Assembly (NCBI GenBank): GCA_029257405.1
Contig: JARIBO010000008.1
Coordinates: 37,266 to 101,265, forward strand
From: Caryophanales bacterium
GTDB taxonomy: Bacteria; Bacillota; Bacilli; Bacillales; Amphibacillaceae
DNA: 64,000 nucleotides
Direction of reading: 5' to 3'
Below are positions 18,914-28,258 of this stretch, piece after piece (within the stretch, counting starts at the first letter, position 1; each line of letters opens with the position of its first letter). The notes under the pieces are model-generated. The model ran no database searches, had not been told where the DNA came from, and saw only the letters and a program-made list of their open reading frames with translations. The position numbers were made by a program, and so were the translations under genes.

Positions 18914-19887
18914 ATTTTTTTCTTTATATTCAGTTTTCTTACATTAGGTTTTTTAAATCTTTGTTTTAATTTTAAATAAGATTCAAGTTCGTTGATTAAT
19001 TGGAATAAACTTGCTCTTGTTTCGAACTCTTCTTGAGTCTGTGGTAATTCTTTACCTTTAAATATTTCTCTAAGCTCATTTAGTTCTGTTAAAAATAAAA
19101 ACGCTGTATTATCTGGATGAATAGAGTCTGCTAATTTCAAAAAGAAATCTGCAACGAGTGTTGATACATCATCTTTTTTCGGTAATCTTGTAGCTAACGG
19201 TAACATGTTTTCTAAAATAGTAAATTGGTTTTGTCGCATTGTAAAATAAGTGTAATTTGAATGCTTATCTCTAAATAAATGGTTTTCTTTATCAAGCTCT
19301 ACAAGCTGCATTGCATCGTCTAATATTTTTTCTGCCTCTGCAAATTCTTTTCCATCCCAGTCTAAATTACCTTCTCGTATATACCTTGCAATTTCAGTTA
19401 ATATTATTTGGTAATTTTTTTCTAATTTAATTTGCTTTTCTTTTATTTTTCGATCAAGACTTGGCATATAAAGGTTCATTAGTAACCCAGTACCTATTCC
19501 GATGAGGATAAGGAAGATTTGTTCCTTTATAAAAGAAAATTGAATTGATCCAAGCGCATATAAATTAAGTGTAATAACTGTACTTGTCATAATACCTTTT
19601 TCAATTTTGAAAAAAACTGTTGTTGGGATAAATAAAGTTAATAATAGTGCTAGTGAAAGCGGTGTATAGCCCAATAGACCAAAAAATACAATCGAAAAAC
19701 CTATTGCAATAAAACATGCTACAAATCTATGCCATGCACTTTCTACTGATTTTTTTCGAGATGGTTGAATGCATAAAATAGTTAAAATTCCTGCTGACAT
19801 TATATTAGTAACACCAATTAATTGCGCAATTGTTACAGCAAGTGGTGTCCCAATTGCTGTCTTTATTGTGCGATATCCTATTTTCAC
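18895..19887 (-). CDS. YqjA-like aromatic acid exporter family (FUSC/DUF939) membrane protein
   Basis: A 330-residue protein with four to five hydrophobic helices in the first 150 residues (TAIGTPLAVTIAQLIGVTNIMSAGILTILC; FIAIGFSIVFFGLLGY; LIGIGTGLLMNLYMPSLDRKI) and a long cytoplasmic helical C-terminal half. The N-terminal block matches DUF939/FUSC-like putative aromatic acid exporters, named YqjA in Bacillus. Transport has not been shown for most members. The tail is lysine-rich (KKPNVRKLNIKKKIKTNKK). It stands alone with terminators on both sides. Confidence 0.82.
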   Translation of the reverse strand: MKIGYRTIKTAIGTPLAVTIAQLIGVTNIMSAGILTILCIQPSRKKSVESAWHRFVACFIAIGFSIVFFGLLGYTPLSLALLLTLFIPTTVFFKIEKGIMTSTVITLNLYALGSIQFSFIKEQIFLILIGIGTGLLMNLYMPSLDRKIKEKQIKLEKNYQIILTEIARYIREGNLDWDGKEFAEAEKILDDAMQLVELDKENHLFRDKHSNYTYFTMRQNQFTILENMLPLATRLPKKDDVSTLVADFFLKLADSIHPDNTAFLFLTELNELREIFKGKELPQTQEEFETRASLFQLINELESYLKLKQRFKKPNVRKLNIKKKIKTNKK

Positions 19888-19920
19888 AATCTAAGCTCCC
19901 TTTTATGTGACTATTAAAAA

Positions 19921-19958
19921 AATAAGACTGGGCCTTTTTAAACTGACACAGCCTTATT
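19921..19958 (-). terminator. terminator after brxB
   Basis: aataagactg (19921-19930) pairs with cagccttatt (19949-19958) with one G-U pair; on the minus strand a T-run follows. It ends transcription of the bacilliredoxin gene. Confidence 0.7.
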
Positions 19959-19965
19959 CGTTAGT

Positions 19966-20397
19966 TTATAATGCTTCGCAATGCTCATCAAATAGTTTTT
20001 GCAACTTACCAATGACATCTACCGGAGAAAAACCTTCAATATCATGGCGTTCAATCATTGAAACAATTTGACCATCTTTTAAAAATGCAAAGGATGGAGA
20101 CGATGGTGGATAATCACCAAAGTAAGTTCTTGCTTGTTCTGTTGCTTCTTTATCTTGACCTGCGAACACAGTTACTAATTGGTCCGGGCGTTTATCGTAA
20201 TGAATAGCGTTTGTCGCTGCTGGTCTAGCAATTCCACCAGCACATCCACATACAGAATTAAGCATAACAAGTGTTGTCCCTTTTTGAGATAGCGATTGGT
20301 CAACCTCTTCTTTAGTTCTTAATTCTTTATATCCTGCTTCTGTCATATCTTCTCGTGCGACATTTGTAACGTCATTCATGAATACATCAAAATCCAT
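19966..20397 (-). CDS. brxB: bacilliredoxin BrxB (YqiW/YphP family)
   Basis: A 143-residue thioredoxin-fold protein with the CGC active site in [16 protein letters not shown] (about residues 50-52), diagnostic of the bacilliredoxins. These enzymes remove bacillithiol from S-bacillithiolated proteins after oxidative stress. Other conserved stretches are [13 protein letters not shown] and [13 protein letters not shown]. In Bacillus, yqiW lies between the bkd operon and yqjA, exactly the order seen here, which favours BrxB over BrxA (YphP). It has its own short promoter region and a terminator. Confidence 0.93.
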   Translation of the reverse strand: MDFDVFMNDVTNVAREDMTEAGYKELRTKEEVDQSLSQKGTTLVMLNSVCGCAGGIARPAATNAIHYDKRPDQLVTVFAGQDKEATEQARTYFGDYPPSSPSFAFLKDGQIVSMIERHDIEGFSPVDVIGKLQKLFDEHCEAL

Positions 20398-20491
20398 ATA
20401 TCAACATTCCTTTCAGAAATGAATTTTACTTACATCTTAAGTTTATCAATATTAGTGCGGATATTCAATCTAATTAAACTTTCTTTTACAA

Positions 20492-21760
20492 TTAAAATAA
20501 ATTTGTTGTTTGTTCATTTATACTTTCTAGTCTTTCTTTTATATAAGCTAAGAATCTACCACATACAAGACCATCTAAAATTCGGTGATCTAAAGATAAT
20601 GAAAGATTTACAATATCTCGCGCTGCAAACATTTCATTAATGATAACTGGTCGTTTAACGATTGATTCAATTTGTAAAATTGCTGCTTGAGGATGATTGA
20701 TAATTCCCATTGAGCTAATTGATCCAAAAGTCCCAGTATTATTTATTGTGAACGTACCACCCGAAACATCATCTTGAGTAAGTCTGTTTCGTCTCGCTTT
20801 TTCTGCTAATTCATTAATCTTTACGGCTATACCTTTAATACTCATTTCATCAGCACTTCGAATGACTGGAACAAAAAGTTGATCATCGTTTGCTACTGCT
20901 ATCGATAAATTAACATTTTGTTTTTGGATAATTTTATCTCCAGCCCACATGCTATTGAGTTCAGGGAATTTTTTTAAGGCATTTGCAATAACTTTTACAA
21001 AAAATGCAAAGTAAGTTAGATTGACGCCTTCACTTTCTTTGAATTCTTCTTTTACACGGTTACGATAGTTAACAAGATCAGTAACATCTACTTCCACTGT
21101 CATCCATGCGTGAGGGATTTCTTGTTTGGATTGTACCATTTTATTTGCTATTGTTTTACGTAACTGAGTTACTGGGATTTCAACATCTGTTTCATTTAAA
21201 GTAATATTTGAATAACTTTCTTCTTTTGTTTCTTTCACTGGTACTTTTTCTTGATTGACTTCTTTAGATATGGTTTTAACTTCATCTAGTTTTTGTTGAT
21301 TAGATTCAACCAAAGCTAAAATATCTTTCCGTGTTATTCTACCACCTAATCCTGTCCCTGTAACTTCTTGGAGGTTTATTTTATGTTCTTCAGATAACCT
21401 TAAGACTGCTGGGGAATACCTACCTGCCATTCGGACCTCGTTATCTACATTTTGATTATTTTTGATTTCTTCATTTTCAACTACATTGTTTTCAGAATCT
21501 TCATTATCATTTTCAGTTTCTTCTGTTTCTATATATGCAAGTAAACTACCAACTTTGACAGTCTCACCTTCACTGACAATAATTTCTTTAATTGTGCCTG
21601 AATAAGAGGAAGGAATTTCTGCATTGACTTTATCAGTCATTACATCAGCTAAAGGATCATATTCGTTAATATAATCCCCTTCTTTAACTAACCAATGATT
21701 AATAGTACCTTCTGTGACACTTTCCCCTAGTTGAGGCATAAGAATTTCTTTTTGTGCCAT
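20492..21760 (-). CDS. bkdB: branched-chain 2-oxoacid dehydrogenase E2 (dihydrolipoyl transacylase)
   Basis: The 422 residues are organised as a lipoyl domain (residues 1-80, lipoylated lysine in DVMTDKVNAEIPS), an acidic linker, a peripheral subunit-binding domain (SPAVLRLSEEHKINLQEVTGTGLGGRITRKDIL) and a catalytic CoA transacylase domain ending SLDHRILDGLVCGRFL, with the catalytic His in DHR-x3-DG. It forms the core of the complex that turns branched 2-oxoacids into acyl-CoAs, used as primers for branched fatty acids or for energy. Last gene of the four-gene bkd unit. Confidence 0.94.
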   Translation of the reverse strand: MAQKEILMPQLGESVTEGTINHWLVKEGDYINEYDPLADVMTDKVNAEIPSSYSGTIKEIIVSEGETVKVGSLLAYIETEETENDNEDSENNVVENEEIKNNQNVDNEVRMAGRYSPAVLRLSEEHKINLQEVTGTGLGGRITRKDILALVESNQQKLDEVKTISKEVNQEKVPVKETKEESYSNITLNETDVEIPVTQLRKTIANKMVQSKQEIPHAWMTVEVDVTDLVNYRNRVKEEFKESEGVNLTYFAFFVKVIANALKKFPELNSMWAGDKIIQKQNVNLSIAVANDDQLFVPVIRSADEMSIKGIAVKINELAEKARRNRLTQDDVSGGTFTINNTGTFGSISSMGIINHPQAAILQIESIVKRPVIINEMFAARDIVNLSLSLDHRILDGLVCGRFLAYIKERLESINEQTTNLF

Positions 21761-21775
21761 ATAAATCTCCCCTTT

Positions 21776-22759
21776 TTAAAATTCAGCTAATTTCCGAATT
21801 GCGTCTTCTATTTTTTCTTCAGTCACCATAAACTCTTTTTCTAATGGAGGCGCATACGGCATTGCTGGAACGTCTAATCCTGCAAGCCTTCTCACTGGAG
21901 CGTCTAATTCAAACAAACAATTTTCAGCAATAATAGCTGACACTTCACTAATTATACTACCTTCTAAATTATCTTCAGTAATTAATAATACTTTACCAGT
22001 TTCTTTAACTGCTTCAATAATTGTTTTTTTATCTAATGGATAAACAGTGATTAAATCAAGTAAATGAACTGATATACCTTCTGCTTCTAATTTCTTGATA
22101 ACTTGTAACGTTTGGTAAACACATAAACCATAAGTAATCACAGTAAGATCAGTGCCTGTATGTTTCACTTTCGCTTCACCGATTGGAATAACATAATCTT
22201 CATCAGGGACTTCTTCAGATATTAATCTGTACGCTCTTTTATGTTCAAAAAATAATACAGGATCATTATCTCTAATTGCTGCTTTTAAAAGTCCTTTTGC
22301 ATCATAGGGACTTGATGGTATAACAATTTTAAGTCCAGGTTGATTACTAAAAATAGCCTCCATTGATTGGGAATGGTATAACGCACCGTTAACCCCACCA
22401 CCAAAAGGTGCTCTAATAGTAATTGGACAGTTCCAGTCATTATTTGAGCGATATCTAATTTTAGCCGCTTCTGAAATGATTTGATTAACTGCAGGTAATA
22501 TAAAATCTGCGAATTGTATTTCCGCAATAGGTCTTAACCCATACATTGCAGCCCCAATAGCTACACCTACAATTCCTGATTCAGCTAGCGGCGCGTCAAT
22601 CACTCGTCTTTCTCCGTGCTTATCAAATAAAAAGTCAGTTGCCCTAAAAACGCCACCTTTAGCACCTACATCTTCTCCAAATACAAACACGTTTTCATCT
22701 CTATTTAATTCATCGTCCATTGCAGAAGTAATCGCTTGAAGATAATTCATCTCTGCCAT
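21776..22759 (-). CDS. bkdAB: branched-chain 2-oxoacid dehydrogenase E1 beta subunit
   Basis: A 327-residue transketolase-like beta subunit. Typical segments are VFVFGEDVGAKGGVFRATDFL, AESGIVGVAIGAAMYGLRPIAEIQFADF, SEAAKIRYRSN, RAPFGGGVNGALYHSQSMEAIF and the C-terminal LDVPAMPYAPPLEKEFM. The last motif is typical of branched-chain rather than pyruvate E1 beta chains. It pairs with the alpha subunit encoded 12 bases upstream. Confidence 0.94.
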   Translation of the reverse strand: MAEMNYLQAITSAMDDELNRDENVFVFGEDVGAKGGVFRATDFLFDKHGERRVIDAPLAESGIVGVAIGAAMYGLRPIAEIQFADFILPAVNQIISEAAKIRYRSNNDWNCPITIRAPFGGGVNGALYHSQSMEAIFSNQPGLKIVIPSSPYDAKGLLKAAIRDNDPVLFFEHKRAYRLISEEVPDEDYVIPIGEAKVKHTGTDLTVITYGLCVYQTLQVIKKLEAEGISVHLLDLITVYPLDKKTIIEAVKETGKVLLITEDNLEGSIISEVSAIIAENCLFELDAPVRRLAGLDVPAMPYAPPLEKEFMVTEEKIEDAIRKLAEF

Positions 22760-22771
22760 TAAGATCCCTCC

Positions 22772-23767
22772 CTACTTATTTTCGTAAACATAATCATTTA
22801 TTGTAGATATATCAGCATATGGTGCTTGTTCTGCGTAAGTAGTTGCTTCATTAATTTCTTTATTTATTTCTAAAAGCATTTCTTCTTCTACTTTATCTGT
22901 TAACAAGTCATGTTCGATTAAATATTTTCTAAAACCTATATTACAATCTTTTTCTTTAGACAATTTTAATTCATCTTCTGTGCGGTACTGGCTATGGTTA
23001 TCATCACTTGAGTGAGCTGATAACCTTTCAGACACAGCTTCTATCAGAGTTGGACCTTCGCCGTTTCTAGCTCGATCGTGAGCATTTTTCATTGCTTCAT
23101 ATACTTCTAAAGGATTATTACCATCTACTCGGATTCCTGGCATCCCATATGATTTAGCTCTCACTGCAATATTTTCACTAGCAATTTGTTTTTCAAAAGG
23201 CACAGAAATGGCGATTTTATTATTTTCTACAAGTGTTATAACAGGTAGTTGATGAACACCAGCAAAATTAAGCCCCTCATGAAAATCACCCTGATTTGTT
23301 GAGCCATCTCCAAGTGTTGTTAAAGTTACGAAATCTTTTCCCTCATATTTCGCAGCAAAAGCAAAACCAACTGCATGAGGCACTTGAGTTGTAACTGGAG
23401 ATGACCCGGTGATAATTCGTAATTTTTTATATCCATAATGAGCAGGCATTTGTCTCCCACCTGAATTAGGATCTTCTGCTTTTCCAAATAAATGGAGCAT
23501 AACTTCTTTAGGCGTCATACCAGCAACTAAAACTAGTCCAAGATCTCGGTAATAGGGCGCGATATAATCTTTTGTTAAATCAAGAGCAAAACCAGCGCCA
23601 ATTTGAGTTGCTTCTTGACCTTGTCCTGAGATTGTAAAAGCTACCTTACCTGCTCTATTTAATAACAACATGCGTTCGTCAAGTTTTCTAGCAAGTAACA
23701 TATAGCGGTACATTTCTATTACTTTTTCATCTGATAAACCTAATTTTACATGATGAGGTTTTGTCAT
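22772..23767 (-). CDS. bkdAA: branched-chain 2-oxoacid dehydrogenase E1 alpha subunit
   Basis: A 331-residue thiamine-diphosphate subunit. The cofactor motif is GDGSTNQGDFHEGLNFAGVHQLPVITLVENN (about 155-185) and the phosphorylation-loop equivalent is SERLSAHSSDDNHSQYRTEDE. The N-terminal RLLLARKLDERMLLLNRAGK-like stretch is standard. It decarboxylates the 2-oxoacids of Leu, Ile and Val and hands the acyl group to BkdB. Close spacing (11-12 bases) to lpdV and the beta subunit shows a single operon. Confidence 0.94.
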   Translation of the reverse strand: MTKPHHVKLGLSDEKVIEMYRYMLLARKLDERMLLLNRAGKVAFTISGQGQEATQIGAGFALDLTKDYIAPYYRDLGLVLVAGMTPKEVMLHLFGKAEDPNSGGRQMPAHYGYKKLRIITGSSPVTTQVPHAVGFAFAAKYEGKDFVTLTTLGDGSTNQGDFHEGLNFAGVHQLPVITLVENNKIAISVPFEKQIASENIAVRAKSYGMPGIRVDGNNPLEVYEAMKNAHDRARNGEGPTLIEAVSERLSAHSSDDNHSQYRTEDELKLSKEKDCNIGFRKYLIEHDLLTDKVEEEMLLEINKEINEATTYAEQAPYADISTINDYVYENK

Positions 23768-23778
23768 ATAATCACTCC

Positions 23779-25188
23779 TTAATTATGAATTTCTATATTT
23801 TCAAGCGCTAATGATGCTTCAACAAAAATTTCTGAAAGTGAAGGATGGGGGTGAATTGTTTCATGTATTTCCCATGGAATTGCATTTAACATTTTAGCAA
23901 GATTTGCTTCTGAAATCATATCTGTTACACCCGGACCAATCATGTGCACTCCAAGAATGTCTTTTGTATTCTTATTAATAATAAACTTGATAAATCCCTC
24001 TGTATCACCAATAATGATTGCTTTTCCTATACTACTAAAAGGAAATTTACTTACTTGATAATCTATTTTTTGATTTTTAACTTCTTGTTCTGTTAAGCCA
24101 ATCTGAGCTATTTCAGGTGCCGAATAAATACAAATAGGAACAGAATTTTTATCAATTGTTACCGGATTTAATTGTTGCATATGTTCAGCCGCAACTCGTC
24201 CTTCTGCCGAAGCCACATGAGCAAGTTGTAACCCTCCTATACAATCACCTATTGCATAAATATGAGATTCGTTAGTTTGATAATATTCATTCGTTACAAT
24301 ATTACCATTGTCAGTTTTAATCGACGTATTTGTTAAACCTATTTCCTCGACTAGAGCTTTTCGACCAATCGACACAATGACTTTATCGACAGTTACTTTA
24401 TCATCTTCATTTATAATAAAATCTATTGACTCATCCGTTTTATTCTCTGTAGTAAATGTGCTATTTAAATAAAAGTTAACACCTTTAGCTTCTAATGAAC
24501 TTTTAATTGCTTTACTTATCTCAAAATCCACTTGTGGGAGTATTGTTTCACCACTTTCAATAACTGTTACTTCTACATCTAAATCAATAAGCATAGAAGC
24601 CCACTCAATTCCAATTGCACCAGCTCCAATTATACAAATGCTATTAGGTAGTTCTGGTAAATTAAGCGCACCTGTCGAAGATAAAATTATTTTTTCATCA
24701 ATTGGCAAATCATTTAATTCTCGTGGTTTAGATCCAGTAGCTATAATTATTTTTTTAGGGATAATCATTGTATTTTCATCACTATTTTCGTGTTCAATAG
24801 AAATTGTACCTGGTAAAGGCGAAAAAATACTTGGACCTAAAATTCTACCGTGTCCTTCAAATATGTCTATTTTATTTTTTTTCATTAAATAATTTACACC
24901 TTGATAAAGTTGATCAATCGTTTGTTGTTTCTTTTTTTGCATTTGAGGGAAGTCTATTTCAGTTAATTCAGACTTCACCCCAAAATCAAAAGCGTTTAAA
25001 ACCATTTGATACACTTCAGCACTTTTAAGTAGAGATTTTGATGGTATACAACCTTCATGTAGACAAGTACCTCCTAGAAGGTGCTTTTCAACTAGTGCTA
25101 CACTCATACCTAATTGACTTGCCCTTATCGCAGCAACATAACCACCCGTACCTCCACCTAAAATTACTAAATCATATTCTTTAGTCAT
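23779..25188 (-). CDS. lpdV: dihydrolipoyl dehydrogenase E3 of the branched-chain complex
   Basis: A 469-residue FAD disulfide oxidoreductase. It has the FAD motif LGGGTGGYVAAIRASQLG, the redox-active cysteines in GGTCLHEGCIPSKSLL (about 42-47), the NAD motif GAGAIGIEWASM, and the C-terminal catalytic His-Glu in HETIHPHPSLSEIFVEA. Gene order lpdV-bkdAA-bkdAB-bkdB is that of Bacillus. The bcd gene lies upstream, but the ptb and buk genes that flank bcd in Bacillus are absent. Confidence 0.94.
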   Translation of the reverse strand: MTKEYDLVILGGGTGGYVAAIRASQLGMSVALVEKHLLGGTCLHEGCIPSKSLLKSAEVYQMVLNAFDFGVKSELTEIDFPQMQKKKQQTIDQLYQGVNYLMKKNKIDIFEGHGRILGPSIFSPLPGTISIEHENSDENTMIIPKKIIIATGSKPRELNDLPIDEKIILSSTGALNLPELPNSICIIGAGAIGIEWASMLIDLDVEVTVIESGETILPQVDFEISKAIKSSLEAKGVNFYLNSTFTTENKTDESIDFIINEDDKVTVDKVIVSIGRKALVEEIGLTNTSIKTDNGNIVTNEYYQTNESHIYAIGDCIGGLQLAHVASAEGRVAAEHMQQLNPVTIDKNSVPICIYSAPEIAQIGLTEQEVKNQKIDYQVSKFPFSSIGKAIIIGDTEGFIKFIINKNTKDILGVHMIGPGVTDMISEANLAKMLNAIPWEIHETIHPHPSLSEIFVEASLALENIEIHN

Positions 25189-25241
25189 CAGACCACTTCC
25201 TTCTTATACGTTCCTGTAAGTGCTTACAGTACTATATTTTT

Positions 25242-25273
25242 AAAATTACCATTTTAAAGCATATGGTAATTTT
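25242..25273 (-). terminator. possible terminator or attenuator after bcd
   Basis: aaaattacc (25242-25250) pairs with ggtaatttt (25265-25273), overlapping the bcd stop. The following T-run is short, so read-through into lpdV is likely. Confidence 0.45.
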
Positions 25274-26360
25274 AATTATCTAAAATATGTGTTTTTGGTT
25301 GATTAAATTGATGACTTAATCGACTAATTTTACTTATTCTTTCTTCTGCCATTCGATCAGCCGCTAAATAAGTAGGTATATCCTCTTCTTTTGAGATTTC
25401 AAAAACACGCATTAAATTTTCATAGATTTTTTCTACTTTTTTCATCGCTCTTTCTTGATTATAACCGACCATTTCTTCAGCTACATTAATTACGCCACCT
25501 GCATTTATAACAAAATCTGGAGCATATGTGATACCCATTTCATGCAATAAATCTCCGTGTTTGTCTTCTTTTAGTTGATTATTTGCACTACCTGCTATTG
25601 CTTTTGCTTTAAATTGTTTAATTGTTTGATCATTAATTACTGCACCAAGTGCACAAGGTACAAATATATCACAATCGACAGAATAAATTTCATCAGGTTC
25701 TACAGCAGTAGCCCCGAAATCTACGACAGCACGACTTACAGCTTCTTTGTTAATATCTGTAACGATTAATTTTGCGCCTTCTTCAAATAAGTATTTACAC
25801 AAGGTATACGCTACATGACCTATCCCTTGAACTGCTATTACTTTATTTTCTAAAGAACGATTATTAAAAGTAACTTCAGCAGTTGCTTTAATTCCTTGAT
25901 AAATCCCATAAGCGGTCACAGGTGATGGATCTCCAGAGCTTATTCCACTCGAAGTACCAGCGACATACTTGGTCTCCATATTGATATAATCCATATCTTG
26001 TTCAGTTGTTCCTACATCTTCTGCAGTGATGTAACTTCCACCTAAACTATTAACATATTGACCAAATTTTCTAAACATCGCTTCACTTTTATCTACTCTA
26101 GGGTCACCTATAATAACTGCTTTGCCTCCGCCTAAATTTAAACCTGCAGCTGCATTTTTATAAGTCATACCTTTTGCAAGTCTAAGCGCATCTTCAAGCG
26201 CTTCTTCTTCTGAATGGTATGGCCACATACGTGTACCACCTAAAGCAGGACCAAGCGTTGTGTCATGAATGACGATAATTGCTCTTAAGCCCGTTTCTTT
26301 ATCAGAACAATAGATAACTTGTTCATAATCATCTTCTTCTAATCTTTCAAAAAGATTCAT
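25272..26360 (-). CDS. bcd: leucine dehydrogenase
   Basis: NAD-dependent oxidative deaminase of leucine, valine and isoleucine, giving the 2-oxoacids for the bkd complex. The roughly 362 residues include the catalytic-lysine and glycine-rich motif [19 protein letters not shown] (about 76-94), the catalytic Asp in ITAEDVGTT, and the nucleotide motif [15 protein letters not shown]. The track starts three codons early at a GTG; the ATG at 26360 sits eight bases after aaggag. It is the first gene upstream of lpdV and has a CodY-like operator in its promoter region. Confidence 0.95.
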   Translation of the reverse strand: MNLFERLEEDDYEQVIYCSDKETGLRAIIVIHDTTLGPALGGTRMWPYHSEEEALEDALRLAKGMTYKNAAAGLNLGGGKAVIIGDPRVDKSEAMFRKFGQYVNSLGGSYITAEDVGTTEQDMDYINMETKYVAGTSSGISSGDPSPVTAYGIYQGIKATAEVTFNNRSLENKVIAVQGIGHVAYTLCKYLFEEGAKLIVTDINKEAVSRAVVDFGATAVEPDEIYSVDCDIFVPCALGAVINDQTIKQFKAKAIAGSANNQLKEDKHGDLLHEMGITYAPDFVINAGGVINVAEEMVGYNQERAMKKVEKIYENLMRVFEISKEEDIPTYLAADRMAEERISKISRLSHQFNQPKTHILDN

Positions 26361-26395
26361 TGAAATCACTCCTTATCATATTATTAATCATGTAT

Positions 26396-26410
26396 AATTG
26401 TCAGAATATT
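26396..26410. promoter_or_regulatory. CodY-box-like operator upstream of bcd
   Basis: AATTGTCAGAATATT differs at two of 15 positions from the CodY consensus AATTTTCWGAAAATT. It lies 36 bases upstream of the bcd start. CodY senses branched-chain amino acids and GTP, which fits control of their catabolism. Confidence 0.6.
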
Positions 26411-26453
26411 AAGTCTATATGTGTGTTATTATAACTACACTGTATGGGTTTAA

Positions 26454-26496
26454 GCATACTTTATAGTAATAATTATCGCAAGTAATTATTGTATGC
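26454..26496. repeat. interrupted inverted repeat in the bcd / yqzF divergent region
   Basis: gcatac (26454-26459) and gtatgc (26491-26496) flank aataatta (26468-26475) and taattatt (26483-26490). The right arm is continuous while the left has an eight-base interruption. It could be an operator shared by the divergent genes; no regulator is identified. Confidence 0.4.
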
Positions 26497-26575
26497 TATT
26501 TATCCATAATCATTTTAATAAATTAAAAGGTTTGCTATAATAAAATAAGAATTGAATAAATATGAGGAGATAGTT

Positions 26576-26845
26576 ATGATTAGGATTATTGCAGTTATGA
26601 TACTATTTATTCCTGGCATTATTGGAGCCTATGGAATTAAACTTATGAGAGATGCACTATTTAGTGATTTTTATCCAATATTCTTTCATATTAGCCTTCA
26701 ATTTATAGTTGGATTCATCATGTTTGCTGCAGGCCTTGCATTTATCGGTGGCTTTCTTTACAATCGCGATAAAAAACAGAATTTGATTAAAAATCCACGC
26801 TTTATTAATAAAAAAACAAAAGAACCTAACGGGGAGGATAAATAA
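26576..26845 (+). CDS. yqzF: DUF2627 membrane protein (YqzF-like)
   Basis: An 89-residue membrane protein. Two hydrophobic helices (MIRIIAVMILFIPGIIGAYGIKL and LQFIVGFIMFAAGLAFIGGFL) flank the conserved LMRDALFSDFYPIF, the DUF2627/YqzF signature. The C-terminal tail is basic and soluble. The ORF track start is an upstream TTG; the ATG at 26576 after gaggag is preferred. It ends directly against the aspartokinase start. In Bacillus yqzF also lies by the bkd genes. No function is known. Confidence 0.85.
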   Translation: MIRIIAVMILFIPGIIGAYGIKLMRDALFSDFYPIFFHISLQFIVGFIMFAAGLAFIGGFLYNRDKKQNLIKNPRFINKKTKEPNGEDK

Positions 26846-28195
26846 ATGAAAGTTGCAAAATTCGGTGGTAGTTCACTTGCTAATGCTACACAATTTCAAA
26901 AAGTAAGTGATATTATTCAATCAGATAAAGAAAGAAAGTTTATTGTGGTCTCAGCACCTGGAAAAAGACACGGAGAAGACTTTAAAGTTACTGATTTACT
27001 TATTCAGTTAGTTGAAGCCTACATAAAAAATGATAAATATAAATCGTACCTGATTACCATAACAGATCGATTTAAAACAATTATAAACGATTTAAACTTA
27101 GATCCTAAGTTAATAACTGAAATAGAAAAAAATATTATTGATACATTAGAGAGTGATATATCAGATCATTTAAAATTGAATTCTATAAAAGCAATTGGTG
27201 AAGATAGCTCAGCTCTTATTTTAAGTGCTTACTTAAACTCTATTGGTATACCAGCTAAATATGTAAATCCAAAAGATGCTGGTATTATCGTAGAAGATTT
27301 AGACGGTGGCGCTCAAATAATTGATGAAAGTTTTGATATTATTAATCAATTAACTCTTGAAGAAGGCGTTATTGTTATTCCAGGATTTTTTGGATACACA
27401 AAAGAGGGTAATTTAGCCACTTTTTCTCGAGGTGGTTCAGATATTACAGGAGCAATAATAGCTAATGGAGTAAATGCTACGCTTTACGAAAACTTTACGG
27501 ATGTAGATTCAGTTTATTCTGTTAATCCTAACATCGTTGATAGTCCTAAAGAGATTACCACTCTTACTTATCGTGAAATGCGTGAATTATCATATGCTGG
27601 TTTTTCTGTATTTCATGATGAAGCACTTATACCAGCAGTCGAAAAGCAAATCCCTGTATGTATAAAAAATACTAATAACCCATCTGCACCTGGAACAATG
27701 ATTGTTGCTAACAAAGAGAAAACTCATAAATCTGTTGTCGGGGTAGCAAGTGATACTGGATTTATCAGTCTCTATGTAAGTAAATTTTTAATGAATAGAG
27801 AAATTGGTTTTGTTAGAAGACTTTTACAAATACTTGAAGAAGAATGTATCTCATTTGAACATGCTCCTTCTGGGATTGATGATATTTCAATTATTATTCA
27901 TGAAAAAGAATTAGATGATAATAAAGAGTTTATCATTATGAATCGAATTAGTACGGAATTACAACCAGATGTCGTAAGAATCCACCGAGACCTTGCATTA
28001 ATAATGGTTGTTGGGGAAGGCATGAAAGAAACAATAGGTGTCGCTCAGACTGCTACGCGAGCTTTAGGTGAAGCTCAAGTTAATCTTGAGATGATTAACC
28101 AAGGATCATCAGAAGTTTCTATGATGTTTGGCATTAAATCAAATGGCTTACATCGTGCAATAAAATCATTATATAATGCTTTCTTTGTTGACTAA
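26846..28195 (+). CDS. aspartate kinase
   Basis: First enzyme of the aspartate pathway to lysine, threonine and methionine. The 449 residues start with the kinase motif KVAKFGGSSLAN and include VVSAPGKRHGEDFKVTDLL, FSRGGSDITGAIIA and FTDVDSVYSVNP; two ACT domains follow (about 300-449), ending in MINQGSSEVSMMFGI. The length and HGEDFKVTD segment resemble the monofunctional aspartokinase III (YclM/ThrD) type. Which amino acid inhibits it cannot be told. It is translationally coupled to yqzF, an unusual pairing, and ends at a strong bidirectional terminator. Confidence 0.93.
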   Translation: MKVAKFGGSSLANATQFQKVSDIIQSDKERKFIVVSAPGKRHGEDFKVTDLLIQLVEAYIKNDKYKSYLITITDRFKTIINDLNLDPKLITEIEKNIIDTLESDISDHLKLNSIKAIGEDSSALILSAYLNSIGIPAKYVNPKDAGIIVEDLDGGAQIIDESFDIINQLTLEEGVIVIPGFFGYTKEGNLATFSRGGSDITGAIIANGVNATLYENFTDVDSVYSVNPNIVDSPKEITTLTYREMRELSYAGFSVFHDEALIPAVEKQIPVCIKNTNNPSAPGTMIVANKEKTHKSVVGVASDTGFISLYVSKFLMNREIGFVRRLLQILEEECISFEHAPSGIDDISIIIHEKELDDNKEFIIMNRISTELQPDVVRIHRDLALIMVVGEGMKETIGVAQTATRALGEAQVNLEMINQGSSEVSMMFGIKSNGLHRAIKSLYNAFFVD

Positions 28196-28206
28196 TATCA
28201 TAAAAT

Positions 28207-28250
28207 AAAAGCATCTATAAATCGAATTAAATTGATTTATAGATGCTTTT
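28207..28250. terminator. bidirectional terminator, aspartokinase / spo0A
   Basis: aaaagcatctataaatc (28207-28223) pairs perfectly with gatttatagatgctttt (28234-28250). It serves both converging genes, and marks the end of the leftward operon containing spo0A. Confidence 0.85.
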
Positions 28251-28258
28251 ATTAATTA

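Noticed and set aside
22285-22527. 80-aa ORF within bkdAB
   Set aside because: Same-strand out-of-frame reading of a well-supported gene.
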